Shown here piece by piece: positions 44,686 to 53,106 of a stretch of 64,000 nt of DNA. This stretch comes from Rhizobacter sp. Root1221 (GTDB taxonomy: Bacteria; Pseudomonadota; Gammaproteobacteria; Burkholderiales; Burkholderiaceae_C). Each line of letters opens with the position of its first letter. The stretch's first letter is position 1. A program made the position numbers and the translations under genes. The DNA is taken from NCBI RefSeq assembly GCF_001425785.1, contig NZ_LMDI01000075.1:62001-126000 (forward strand), in the 5' to 3' direction. The notes beneath the pieces are model-generated. The model was not told where the DNA came from, did no database searches, and worked only from the letters and a program-made list of their open reading frames with translations.

Positions 44686-45639
44686 TCAGGCGCCGGCGTG
44701 ACGTTTCGCGAGGTGCTGCTCGACGATGCCTTCGACCTTCGATGCCAGGTTCGCCTGGGCAGACTCGCTGGCCCAGGCGACGTGCGGCGTCACCAGCAAG
44801 TTCGGAACGTCCCCGGCGAGCAGCGGGTGCGAGGACGGCGGAGGTTCTGTGTCCAGGACGTCGATGGCCGCGCCGCCCAGTTGTCCGCACCGCAGGGCCC
44901 GGATCAGTGCGTCCGCATCCACCAGGGCACCCCGACCCGTGTTGATCAGGGTCGCCGTCGGTTTCATCAAGGCCAGGCGGCGCGCGTCGATCAGGTGGTG
45001 GGTCTGCGGCGTCAACGGCACATGGAGCGTCACCGCGTCCGCCTCGCCGAGAAGGACGTCGAGCTCGCGTTCGTCGTCCGCGGCGGGCCGGCCGGGCGAC
45101 CGGGCGTACAGCACGGTCATGCCCAGGCCGCGGGCAAGCCGGGCGGTGGCTTCGCCGATGCGGCCGCGGCCAACCACGCCGAGCACCGTGCCGCCCACGC
45201 TGCGGATGGCCGGCCCATGCCAGCAGAAGTGGGTCGACCTGGACCACCGGCCATCGGTGGCCGCCTGCGCGTAAGCCGCCAGCGAACGCCGCGCCATCAG
45301 CAGCGTGGCGATCACGTGCTCGGCCACCGAATCCGTGCCGTAGTCAGGCACGTTCCGCACGGCGATACCCAGCGCCTTCGCCGCCTCGAGGTCGACGTTG
45401 TCGGTGCCCGCCGCGGACACCACCACGAGCTTCAACCGCGGTGCCTCGCGAAGCTGTTGTCCGGTCAGCCGAATCTTGTTGGTGATGACAACATCTGCCC
45501 GGGCGATGCGCTCGGCCACCCGGTCCGCGGGCGTGGTGTCGTGCGGCTCGTAGACGACCTGCGCGGACGCCGCGAACGTCAGCGGCAGGGGAAGGCTGCC
45601 GGCATCGAGGAAAACAACGACCGTGGAGGGCGTGCTCAT
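44686..45639 (-). CDS. D-2-hydroxyacid dehydrogenase
   Basis: A 317-residue NAD(P)-dependent dehydrogenase that interconverts 2-hydroxy and 2-oxo acids. The dinucleotide motif GVVGRGRIGEATARLARGLGM (about 152-172), arginine in INTGRGALVD, glutamate in VLDTEP and histidine in TPHVAWASE form the family catalytic set. Substrate is likely a carboxylate related to the neighbouring lyase route. ATG at 45639 overlaps the VOC gene stop by four bases. Confidence 0.92.
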   Translation of the reverse strand: MSTPSTVVVFLDAGSLPLPLTFAASAQVVYEPHDTTPADRVAERIARADVVITNKIRLTGQQLREAPRLKLVVVSAAGTDNVDLEAAKALGIAVRNVPDYGTDSVAEHVIATLLMARRSLAAYAQAATDGRWSRSTHFCWHGPAIRSVGGTVLGVVGRGRIGEATARLARGLGMTVLYARSPGRPAADDERELDVLLGEADAVTLHVPLTPQTHHLIDARRLALMKPTATLINTGRGALVDADALIRALRCGQLGGAAIDVLDTEPPPSSHPLLAGDVPNLLVTPHVAWASESAQANLASKVEGIVEQHLAKRHAGA

Positions 45640-46031
45640 GGTGCCGGCTCCGAGATCTCGATGAGGTTCAGGTCGGGGTCCCGAACGTACACCGAGCGGA
45701 TCTTCGACGTGGCCCCCGTTCGCATCACCGGCCCCTCGACGATGGGAACGCAGCGCGTGCGGAGCCGCTCGACCACCGCGTCCAACGGCACGGCCGCGAT
45801 GAAGCAGAGGTCCAGGGCGCCCGGCACCGGCGTGTGCGCCTTCGGGTCGAACTCGCGGCCTTTGACGTGCAGGTTGATCTTCTGGTGGCCGAACCTGAAG
45901 GCCTTGCGCTCCACGGGCGGCGTTCCGCCCACGAAGGATTCGAGTTGCATGCCCAACACCTCGGTGTAGAAGCGCACGCAGGCGGCTTCGTGCGAGGTCG
46001 TGAGCACGAGGTGGTCCAGGTGGTCGATCAT
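45636..46031 (-). CDS. VOC-superfamily protein
   Basis: A 131-residue single-domain glyoxalase/bleomycin-resistance/dioxygenase protein: IDHLDHLVLTTSHEAACVRFYTEVLGM at the N-terminus gives the first metal histidine, and DPDLNLIEISEP at the end gives the metal glutamate. It may act as a small lyase, isomerase or epimerase on a pathway intermediate. It overlaps both neighbours by four bases, so tightly co-translated. Confidence 0.88.
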   Translation of the reverse strand: MIDHLDHLVLTTSHEAACVRFYTEVLGMQLESFVGGTPPVERKAFRFGHQKINLHVKGREFDPKAHTPVPGALDLCFIAAVPLDAVVERLRTRCVPIVEGPVMRTGATSKIRSVYVRDPDLNLIEISEPAP

Positions 46032-47020
46032 GTCGGGCTCCCTTGCGCCCTTTGTGCGTCACGCGCGAGCGCACGTTCGCGGATCGCGTCGAAACCGTCG
46101 GGCGGGGCGTGCCGCCTGAGCCGCTCCCCGGCGCGGGAAACCTGGGAGGGCACGTCATGGCCGATCAGCTCGGCCAATCGATGGGCCGCCTGCACGAGAC
46201 CCGGGAGAGACAGGCCGGTGTCGTAGCCCATGCACGCCAGCATGTGCACCACGTCCTCCGTGGCCACATTGCCCGATGCCCCTGGGGCGTAGGGGCAGCC
46301 GCCGATGCCCCCCAGCGACATGTCGAACTGCCGGACGCCAGCCTCGACCGCCGCGACCGTGTTGACCAGGCCCATCGCCCGCGTGTTGTGGAAGTGGGCG
46401 GTGAAGGCCAGTGATGGCTGGCGCCGCAACGCCGTGTCGCAGACCTGTTGCACCTGCGTCGGGTAGGCCATGCCCGTCGTGTCGCACAGCGTGATGCCCT
46501 GGGCACCGGCCTCGGCGAACCGATCGATCCACCCGAGCACCCCGTCGAGCGGAACCTCGCCTTCCATGGGGCACCCGAAGACGCAGGACAGCGACACGTT
46601 GACGGGCACCCGCGAGGCTTTGGCGAGGGCCATCACGTCCAGCAGTTGCCGGAACGACTGCTCCCGCGTCATGCGCAGGTTGGCGAGGTTGTGGGTCTCG
46701 CTCGCCGACATGACGAGGTTGAACTCGCCGGTGTTGCATTCGAGGGCACGCTCCCCACCCCGCACGTTCGGCACGAGGGCCGTGTACACGACACCGGGGA
46801 CACGCTCGATGCGGTGCATGACCGCCTCGGCGTCCCGCAAGGCGGGGATGGCCTGGGGCGACGTGAACGACGTGACCTCGATCTTCGCGTAGCCCAGGCG
46901 GCTCAATGCGTCCACCAGCGCCACTTTGTCATCGGTCTCGACGAATCGGCATTCCGCCTGCAACCCGTCGCGGGTTCCCACTTCGTTGATGGCGAGCCTG
47001 AGCCCGTTGCCTGTTTGCAT
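46028..47020 (-). CDS. HMG-CoA lyase-family enzyme
   Basis: A 330-residue (beta/alpha)8 lyase of the hydroxymethylglutaryl-CoA lyase family (DRE-TIM). NEVGTRDGLQ (Arg17-Asp18), TAHFHNTRAMGL (metal histidines) and GGIGGCPYAPGASGNVATED (catalytic cysteine) are all intact, so it is probably active, cleaving a 3-hydroxy-3-methyl-acyl-CoA to a ketoacid and acyl-CoA. It lies 22 bp after the CaiB gene and is translated with the VOC gene. True substrate may be HMG-CoA or a related branched compound. Confidence 0.92.
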   Translation of the reverse strand: MQTGNGLRLAINEVGTRDGLQAECRFVETDDKVALVDALSRLGYAKIEVTSFTSPQAIPALRDAEAVMHRIERVPGVVYTALVPNVRGGERALECNTGEFNLVMSASETHNLANLRMTREQSFRQLLDVMALAKASRVPVNVSLSCVFGCPMEGEVPLDGVLGWIDRFAEAGAQGITLCDTTGMAYPTQVQQVCDTALRRQPSLAFTAHFHNTRAMGLVNTVAAVEAGVRQFDMSLGGIGGCPYAPGASGNVATEDVVHMLACMGYDTGLSLPGLVQAAHRLAELIGHDVPSQVSRAGERLRRHAPPDGFDAIRERALARDAQRAQGSPT

Positions 47021-47042
47021 GAGAGTTCCTTGTCAGATGGCA

Positions 47043-48200
47043 TCAACCGCGCACGGGCCATCCCCGTGCGGAGACGACTTCGGCGTTGTGCTGGCCCAGG
47101 CGCGGCGCGGGGTGCGCGATCCGCCCCGGGGTGGCGCTCAACTTCGGGATGATCCCCGGCACCTTCAGCACCGATCCGTCCGACGTGGTGGTCTCGACGA
47201 TCATCTCGCGGGCCTGGTACTGCGGGTCGTTGACGATGTCATCCACGGCATAGACCTTGCCAGCCGGGACGTTGGCCTGGTCGAGCACGCCGAGCACCTC
47301 ATCGAGCGGCTTCGTCACCGTCCACGCCTCGATGGCGGCATCGATCTCCTCGACCCGGGCCACGCGGCCGTCGTTGCGGGCGAGCGCGGGATCGCGCTCG
47401 AGGTCCGGGCGGCCGATGGCGGCCATGAGCCGCTTGAAGATGCTGTCGCCGTTGCCCGCGATGAGCGCGTACTTGTCGTCCGCGCAGCGGTAGGCATTGG
47501 TGGGAGCGATGCCCGGCAGCGCACTGCCGGAGCGCTCCCGCACGGCGCCGAAAGCGTCGTACTCCGGCAGCAGGCTTTCCATCACGTTGAACACGCTTTC
47601 GTAGAGGGCCACGTCGATGACCTGGCCTTCCCCACCGCGAGCGTCGCGATGGTAGAGCGCCGTCAGTACGCCGATCACCCCGTGCAGCGCAGACAGCGTG
47701 TCGCCAATGGAGATGCCGCAGCGAACCGGCACCCTGCCCGGTTCTCCCGTCAGGTGGCGCAGCCCGCCCATGGCTTCGCCGAGCACGCCGAAACCAGGCT
47801 TGTGCCGGTAGGGGCCGGTCTGTCCGTACCCGGAGATGCGAAGCATGATCAGCCGCGGATTCAGCGCGTGCAGGGTGTCCCAGCCAAGCCCCCACTTCTC
47901 GAGCGTGCCGGGTTTGAAGTTCTCGATCAGGATGTCGGCCTCGCGGGCGAGATCGAGAACCACTGACTGTCCCTCGCTGCTGCGAAGGTCCAGCGCGACG
48001 GAGCGCTTGTTGCGCGACTGGACTTCCCACCACACCGACGTGCCGTCGCGCAGCATGCGCCACTTGCGCAGCGGGTCCCCCGCCTCCTGCGGCTCGATCT
48101 TGATGACGTCCGCGCCAAACTCGGCGAGCGTCTTGCCCGCAAAGGGGCCCGCGATGAGCTGGCCCAGTTCGATGACCTTGAGTCCCTTCAGTGCTTCCAT
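47043..48200 (-). CDS. CaiB/BaiF family III CoA-transferase
   Basis: A 385-residue family III CoA-transferase that moves CoA between carboxylic acids through an aspartyl-anhydride. The N-terminus MEALKGLKVIELGQLIAGPFAGKTLAEFGADVIKIE is diagnostic, and the conserved acceptor-loop aspartate sits in GISIGDTLSALHG. It probably activates the imported acid for the HMG-CoA-lyase-type enzyme. ATG at 48200 follows GAGGAA with good spacing. First gene of the minus operon, divergent from a LysR gene. Confidence 0.93.
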   Translation of the reverse strand: MEALKGLKVIELGQLIAGPFAGKTLAEFGADVIKIEPQEAGDPLRKWRMLRDGTSVWWEVQSRNKRSVALDLRSSEGQSVVLDLAREADILIENFKPGTLEKWGLGWDTLHALNPRLIMLRISGYGQTGPYRHKPGFGVLGEAMGGLRHLTGEPGRVPVRCGISIGDTLSALHGVIGVLTALYHRDARGGEGQVIDVALYESVFNVMESLLPEYDAFGAVRERSGSALPGIAPTNAYRCADDKYALIAGNGDSIFKRLMAAIGRPDLERDPALARNDGRVARVEEIDAAIEAWTVTKPLDEVLGVLDQANVPAGKVYAVDDIVNDPQYQAREMIVETTTSDGSVLKVPGIIPKLSATPGRIAHPAPRLGQHNAEVVSARGWPVRG

Positions 48201-48307
48201 GCCGGTTCCTCGTTGCATGGAGAGACTCTAGGCGGCGCTGGCCCAGTCTGGAATTGCCGAGTGGACAACGCCCCTTCGCGTTTTGAGAAGTCCGTAGAAT
48301 TCCCCGG
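48201..48307. promoter_or_regulatory. Divergent LysR control region
   Basis: Between the CoA-transferase gene and the second LysR gene. TTGCCGAGTGGACAA (48254-48268) contains TTG/CAA arms with T-N11-A spacing, a possible LysR site. Evidence is weak. Confidence 0.35.
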
Positions 48308-49243
48308 ATGGACAGGCTGATCAATCCGGCGCGAGTCGACTTCGTCACGCTGCGGCTGTTTTGCGCGGTCGCGCAATCCGGCAGCATCACGAAAGGCGCG
48401 CAGGCCTGCAGCCTCGCGCTGTCGGCTGCGAGCCGGCGCCTGGCCGACTTCGAGAGCGCATCGGGCACACGGCTGCTAGAGCGGTCCGCGCAAGGTGTGT
48501 CGCTGACACCGGCCGGTCATGTGGCGTTGCAGCACGCCGTGCGCCTGTTCCAGGGCTTCGAGCAGCTCAGCAGCGAACTCGGCGACTACTCACGCGGCGT
48601 CCGCGGCCACGTCCGCCTGTGGGCCAACATGTCCTCGTTGACCGCGTACTTGCCCGCCTGCCTGAGCGCCTTCATGGAAGAGCAGCCTGACATCCGGGTG
48701 GAGGTTGAAGAGCAGCTCAGCGGAGACATCACGCGCGCGCTCGTGGAGGGCCTGGCAGACATCGGCATCTTCGCGGACAACACCCCGACGCACGGGCTCT
48801 CGGTGGAGCCATTCCGGGAAGACCTGCTCGTGGTGCTCTGCTCGCGCAAGCATGCATTGGCTCGACGCAAGCGGGTGTTCTTCGCCGAGTGCCTCGATCA
48901 CGAGTTCGTCGGGCTCAACCGCGGCAGCTCGCTCCTGGAGTTGACCTCGCGGGCGGCGCAGCTTGCTGCCAAGGCCATGAAGCTCCGCGTTCAAGTGCGA
49001 AGTTTCGACGCCATGTGCCAGATGATCGAAGCCAACCTGGGCATCGGCGTGTTGCCTGCCGGTGTTCTCAAGCGCCCCTTGCCGAAATCGCTCGCCGTGA
49101 TCGAACTCAACGAACCTTGGGCGCGCCGACACCTCCTTCTCGGCACGTCGACGGGCCGTGAGCACTCTGCGGCCGCCTCATTGCTCAGGACGCGCCTGCT
49201 CGAGTCGGCCCGGGAGACATCATTGCCTGCCCGGCCGATCTGA
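48308..49243 (+). CDS. LysR-family regulator of the CoA-transferase operon
   Basis: A 311-residue LysR protein. HTH about 12-70 (LRLFCAVAQSGSITKGAQACSLALSAASRRLADFE), effector domain 95-295 with ...ANLGIGVLPAGVLKR. The HTH is of the subgroup seen in many Burkholderiales Bug/CoA-transferase loci. It is divergent from caiB-like gene 47043-48200 and is its likely activator. The inducer is presumably the imported acid or its CoA ester. Confidence 0.93.
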   Translation: MDRLINPARVDFVTLRLFCAVAQSGSITKGAQACSLALSAASRRLADFESASGTRLLERSAQGVSLTPAGHVALQHAVRLFQGFEQLSSELGDYSRGVRGHVRLWANMSSLTAYLPACLSAFMEEQPDIRVEVEEQLSGDITRALVEGLADIGIFADNTPTHGLSVEPFREDLLVVLCSRKHALARRKRVFFAECLDHEFVGLNRGSSLLELTSRAAQLAAKAMKLRVQVRSFDAMCQMIEANLGIGVLPAGVLKRPLPKSLAVIELNEPWARRHLLLGTSTGREHSAAASLLRTRLLESARETSLPARPI

Positions 49244-49335
49244 GCCCTGCCCTTGCGCGCGATGCTGCAGAATCCTCCCTGGGGACCCGCGCACGCAAGC
49301 CGGGCCGAGCCTCTCAAGTCAAGCACAGGAGCACC

Positions 49336-49599
49336 ATGTCCGTACCCGAGATCTGCCCCAAGTGTTTCTCCGACTTTTCGGCCCGGAAGGCGCTCCTTTC
49401 CGGCGGCGTCCGCTTTGGGTACAGCGCGTTCTCGGACAAGGGTCCGGCGGTCCGGTGCCCGAACTGCTGGCACGTCTTTCCTTCGCGCAACCTGCGACTG
49501 TTCGGGTTCCTTCCAACCGATTCCCTTCGCTGGGTGGTGCTGGGCATCCTGGCCGCGTGCTTCATCTTGTCTTTTCTTCTCAAACGCCACGCGTCGTGA
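49336..49599 (+). CDS. Zinc-ribbon membrane-anchored small protein
   Basis: An 87-residue hypothetical protein with two CxxC motifs (CPKC at 7-10, CPNC near 41-44) forming a zinc ribbon, followed by a single membrane helix (about 66-84, LRWVVLGILAACFILSFLL). Cytosolic zinc domain on a C-terminal anchor is likely. Function unknown. It is preceded by a plausible start near CAGGAGCACC, which supports the ATG at 49336. Confidence 0.75.
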   Translation: MSVPEICPKCFSDFSARKALLSGGVRFGYSAFSDKGPAVRCPNCWHVFPSRNLRLFGFLPTDSLRWVVLGILAACFILSFLLKRHAS

Positions 49600-49663
49600 G
49601 GACCCGGCAAGGATCGGCTTCTCAGCGGTCGCCCCCTCCAGAGTCGGTGGCCCGCCAAGATGC

Positions 49664-50791
49664 CTAGCGTCGTGTCAGCGTGGCCAAGCGCTCGATGCAA
49701 CGCCCATGCCGTTCGTCGACGCGTGACGCGAACCATTGTGTCGTGAGCTTGCGCGTGATCTTCGGGCTCTTGAGGTCGATCCGCGGCACCACGGCACGAG
49801 GCAGCTTGCGGGCATCGAGTTCCTCTGCATAGGCGAACGTCCGCTGGTACAGCGCGGTGTTCTCGAAGCCCGGCTCGTCGCCCTTTCGCAGGTCGCGTCG
49901 CACCTCACCTTCGCCCAGCTTCAAACGGCTCGCGAGTGTCAGCGCAACGCGTTCAGTCTCGCCTGCGTGCGCTTGGGGCGAGCGCGAGATCAGGTCGCCG
50001 TCGAGCGCGAGCGACAGGCCCGAGGCAACGGCCAGGGCGTTCTGGAAGGCCGCGTTGCGGCTCGCATAGCGGCCGGCGTTGAAATCGGCGAAGCGATAGA
50101 TCGGCGCATCGTATGGCGCCTCGTAGCCCAACAGGTGCGCAGCCCCGAAGTAGATGCCGCCGCGCCGGGTGAACACCTCATGGCGGATCGAGTGCCTCAC
50201 CTCGTAGGGATAGCGCTGCGCCTCGGCGTGCGCTTGCGCGAAGGCGATGCTCACTTGCATCGGCCCGCCGGTGCGCACCGGGTTGTTGTCGGAGAGGAAG
50301 CGCTTGCCCAGCGGCACCATGCCGATGAAGTCCTCGAAGATCTCGCTCAGCTGCCGCTCGGTCTTCACGGCGTTGAGCCGCTCTGCATAGGTGCGGCCAT
50401 CCGGTGAACCCACCGCGAGTGCGGCGCGCACCGCGAGCATGGGCACGCCGGCCTCGTCCGCGCGGCGTTCGATCTCCTTCCACGCGATGGCCGACAGGCC
50501 GGGCACCGCCGGGTCGGCGCGGTAGCTCGACTCTTGTTCGATGACCGCCATCACGGCGCAGAGGTTCTGCGCCGTGGAGGGCAAGCCGAGCGTGGCCAGG
50601 GCCGCATGGATGTCGGTGGCCCAGCCGTCGGCGTCGGGCGCCTTGTCTTTCAGCACCGTGGCGACCACGCGGCGTGCCTCGGTGGGGCCCATGCCTTCTG
50701 GCTTGGGTGCAGGGGTGGGCACGGCGCATCCGGCAAGCAAGGCAACGAGCGACAGCGCACTCAAGGCGTGATGGAAGGCGCTGGACGTCAT
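49664..50791 (-). CDS. DUF1615 lipoprotein with lysozyme-like region
   Basis: A 375-residue predicted lipoprotein (signal ending LVALLAGC, Cys22). The body matches DUF1615: ENLCAVMAVIEQESSYRADP-type segment (LCAVMAVIEQESSYRADPAVPGL), with a glutamate placed as in lytic transglycosylases, then RTGGPMQVSIAFAQAHAE and RRGGIYFGAAHLLGYEA. Peptidoglycan hydrolase activity is a reasonable but unproven guess. Same strand as the following hydrolase; 38 bp after its stop. Confidence 0.85.
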   Translation of the reverse strand: MTSSAFHHALSALSLVALLAGCAVPTPAPKPEGMGPTEARRVVATVLKDKAPDADGWATDIHAALATLGLPSTAQNLCAVMAVIEQESSYRADPAVPGLSAIAWKEIERRADEAGVPMLAVRAALAVGSPDGRTYAERLNAVKTERQLSEIFEDFIGMVPLGKRFLSDNNPVRTGGPMQVSIAFAQAHAEAQRYPYEVRHSIRHEVFTRRGGIYFGAAHLLGYEAPYDAPIYRFADFNAGRYASRNAAFQNALAVASGLSLALDGDLISRSPQAHAGETERVALTLASRLKLGEGEVRRDLRKGDEPGFENTALYQRTFAYAEELDARKLPRAVVPRIDLKSPKITRKLTTQWFASRVDERHGRCIERLATLTRR

Positions 50792-50829
50792 GTCTTGAAG
50801 GGCCTGCTGGAGAAACCGGGAAGAGCCCC

Positions 50830-52077
50830 TTACCAGTTGCCGTATCGGGCAACGATGCCGCGCAGCAACGCATCGCGTTCGGCGCCGAGATGCGCGCCGC
50901 TCGCGTCGCCCGAGGCATCCTTCCCGACGGCAGTGTGCACCACCACGAGTTTCAGCGCCGGGTCGACGAAGATCGCTTGTCCGTGGATGCCCTGGAGGGC
51001 GAAACGGCGGTGGCTCCCGGGCAGGATCCAGGTTTGCAGGCCGTAGCCGTAGTAGGTGCTGCCGTGGTACTGCATGTGCCCTGGCCGAAACGCTTCTGGC
51101 TGCTGTTGCGCATCGGTCATCGCGAGCACATGTTCTCGCGACAGCACGGCAGCATGGGGGCCCTGCCCGTCGTTGGCCAGCATCAGCCCCAGGCGCGCGT
51201 AGTCGCGCAACGTGGCATTGAAGCCACCCTGCGCGAGCTCAACCTGGTCAACCGGGTTGATCAGCCAGGTCGCCTGCGCCTCTGCCCCGATCGCCTGCCA
51301 GACCGTCTCGCCGACGTAGTCGCACATCGTGCGGCCCGTGGCGCCTCGCAGCACGAGCCCGAGCACTTGGGTCTGGGCGCCTGCGTAGTTGAAGCGCTGC
51401 CCTTCCGGCTCGGCGCGCTCCGTGACGAGGCGCACGGCGTGGGCAATGCCGAGTCGGCGCGCGGCATCGTTGAAGGCGCGCCGGTCGTCGTGCGCGGAAT
51501 AGTCCTCGACGAAGCGTGCACCGGAGGCCATGCGCATCAGGTGCACGATGCGGGTCTGGCCGTAGAGCGTTCCCTCGAGCTCGGGCGCGTAGGCCTCGGC
51601 CCGGTCGTCGAGCGAGCGAATCAGCCCGTCCTCCACGGCCTTCAGGACACCCAGCGCGGTGATGGTCTTTGCCATGGAGTGGGACACCATCCGCATGTCC
51701 GCCGTGCGCTGGTAGTTGTAGCGCTCGGCGACGATCTCGCCGTCCTTCACGACCAGCAGGCCGGTGGCACGTTGCCGCTGCATGTAGTCATCCAGCGTGA
51801 GCGTGCGGCCGTCGAAGCGATAGCGGATTGGCGGCTCCGTCGCAGCTGTCTTCAGCGGCCATGGCGCCGTTGCCGGAGCCAGTGCACACGACGGATTGAA
51901 GCTGTCCATGGCGCTGAACGAGCCCACGATGTAGGGCTCCTGGTAAGCCTGCGCCATGCTGCGCCCGGCGGGATAGCCAGCAGACCTTCCCAACGCCTCT
52001 TCGTCGGGTGCTGCAACGACGGCGCCCGCGGCCGCGAAGAACGAGAAGAACAACGCGACCAGGCGAAGAAACTTCAT
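50830..52077 (-). CDS. Beta-lactamase-like serine hydrolase
   Basis: A 415-residue secreted hydrolase of the penicillin-binding-protein/beta-lactamase class C fold. Signal peptide about 1-23 (AAAGAVVAAPD). The nucleophile motif SMAK gives Ser134/Lys137; the tyrosine is in FNYAGAQTQ, and HGQAIFVD is the third element. Such EstB-type proteins are esterases or peptidases and not usually beta-lactamases. Probably in one transcription unit with the DUF1615 gene. Confidence 0.85.
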   Translation of the reverse strand: MKFLRLVALFFSFFAAAGAVVAAPDEEALGRSAGYPAGRSMAQAYQEPYIVGSFSAMDSFNPSCALAPATAPWPLKTAATEPPIRYRFDGRTLTLDDYMQRQRATGLLVVKDGEIVAERYNYQRTADMRMVSHSMAKTITALGVLKAVEDGLIRSLDDRAEAYAPELEGTLYGQTRIVHLMRMASGARFVEDYSAHDDRRAFNDAARRLGIAHAVRLVTERAEPEGQRFNYAGAQTQVLGLVLRGATGRTMCDYVGETVWQAIGAEAQATWLINPVDQVELAQGGFNATLRDYARLGLMLANDGQGPHAAVLSREHVLAMTDAQQQPEAFRPGHMQYHGSTYYGYGLQTWILPGSHRRFALQGIHGQAIFVDPALKLVVVHTAVGKDASGDASGAHLGAERDALLRGIVARYGNW

Positions 52078-52156
52078 GAACGCGGCATCCGGTGGGGGTG
52101 GGCCATTGTCGCATGGCCTGCTGTCATTGCAGTGGCCATGCGGTCGCTGGAGGCCA

Positions 52157-52558
52157 CTACCTGTCCTCGTGACAATTCAGCATCCACTGCACACCAAAGC
52201 GGTCGGTCAGCTTCCCGTAGTAGTCCCCCCATGGCTGGATTCCCAGGGGCGTTGTCACGACGCCACCCGACCCCAAGGCGCCGAAGAGCCGGTCGGTGGA
52301 CGCCCGGTCGTCCATCGCAAGCAAGTGCGCGGAACCCCGCATGGGCTCCGCGTCGTCGTTGTCCGAGGCATGGAAAAGAAGGCCCGGTCCTTCGAATCTG
52401 GCGTGCATCACCTTGCCGATCAGCGCTTCGCTCTTTGCCGGCATGCCGCCGACCCCATGACGCAGCACCTCCACCACGCGGCCGAGACCGCATTCCGCGT
52501 AGAAGCTCAACGCCTGGTCGCATGTGTCCGTGAAGAACAAGTAGTTCGAGAGTTGCAT
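52157..52558 (-). CDS. VOC-family protein (PhnB-like)
   Basis: A 133-residue small VOC-superfamily protein of the PhnB-like type: LSNYLFFTDTCDQALSFYAECGLG at the N-terminus and PWGDYYGKLTDRFGVQWMLNC at the C-terminus, the usual PhnB core. No known activity; PhnB-like proteins may bind metal or a small ligand. It lies three bases after the tautomerase gene on the same strand, hence probably controlled by the TetR regulator with it. Confidence 0.87.
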   Translation of the reverse strand: MQLSNYLFFTDTCDQALSFYAECGLGRVVEVLRHGVGGMPAKSEALIGKVMHARFEGPGLLFHASDNDDAEPMRGSAHLLAMDDRASTDRLFGALGSGGVVTTPLGIQPWGDYYGKLTDRFGVQWMLNCHEDR

Positions 52559-52561
52559 GGA

Positions 52562-52963
52562 TCAGGCTGCGAGTTGCGCGTTGGTCAACGCCACCCCGCC
52601 GATGCCCCAGGCCCCGTCCACGGCATGGACCACGTTGACCCAGATCCGTTCCTTGGGCTGCATTTCACCGGACATCGCATGAATGATGTTGGTGGCCTCC
52701 TCGATGTACCCGACTTGAATGTCACGGCTGGCAAACGCGAAAGCCGGGACCGTCCATTCGATGAATGCCACCGAGGCCTCCTTCGATCCGGCGTAAGTGT
52801 GTTCCTTCGGAAGAAGGTGGATCGAACCCACGATGTTCGGCGCTACCGCCGGGTTCCCCGTCAAACCATGCCACTTGAGCATGGCATCCGAGAGCCGAGC
52901 GAAGGCGACTTTCTCTTGGCCTTCGGCGAGTACGCCTTCGGTGAGGGTCAGGGTGAGCGGCAT
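52562..52963 (-). CDS. Tautomerase-family protein
   Basis: A 133-residue protein resembling the tautomerase superfamily. The chain begins Met-Pro, giving the N-terminal proline needed for catalysis in 4-oxalocrotonate-tautomerase-type enzymes, and LSDAMLKWHGLTGNP with FIEWTVPAFAFASRDIQVGY fits the beta-alpha-beta unit, here two fused units. ATG at 52963 follows a GGAG with proper spacing. Divergent from TetR, with the operator pair in between. Confidence 0.75.
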   Translation of the reverse strand: MPLTLTLTEGVLAEGQEKVAFARLSDAMLKWHGLTGNPAVAPNIVGSIHLLPKEHTYAGSKEASVAFIEWTVPAFAFASRDIQVGYIEEATNIIHAMSGEMQPKERIWVNVVHAVDGAWGIGGVALTNAQLAA

Positions 52964-53022
52964 GGGTTTCTCCAGGTGAGGATGGCGGCTGTCGAGCGTG
53001 TGCACCTGCGGCGCAGGCCAAT

Positions 53023-53061
53023 TACATAACGGTCGTTACTCCAATCTACATAACGATCGTT
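53023..53061. promoter_or_regulatory. TetR operator pair
   Basis: Two direct repeats, TACATAACGGTCGTT (53023-53037) and TACATAACGATCGTT (53047-53061), spaced 24 bp centre to centre. The second holds the perfect palindrome AACGATCGTT, the first a near-palindrome. They sit between the tautomerase gene start and the TetR gene, overlapping the expected promoter. Confidence 0.85.
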
Positions 53062-53106
53062 CTCTCGTCAACTACAATCATGAATTCACGAATGGCAGGA
53101 GTTCCC

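Noticed and set aside
50830-52077. Antibiotic-resistance beta-lactamase
   Set aside because: SMAK and the altered YxN-type motif fit EstB-like esterases or peptidases; there is no evidence for resistance.
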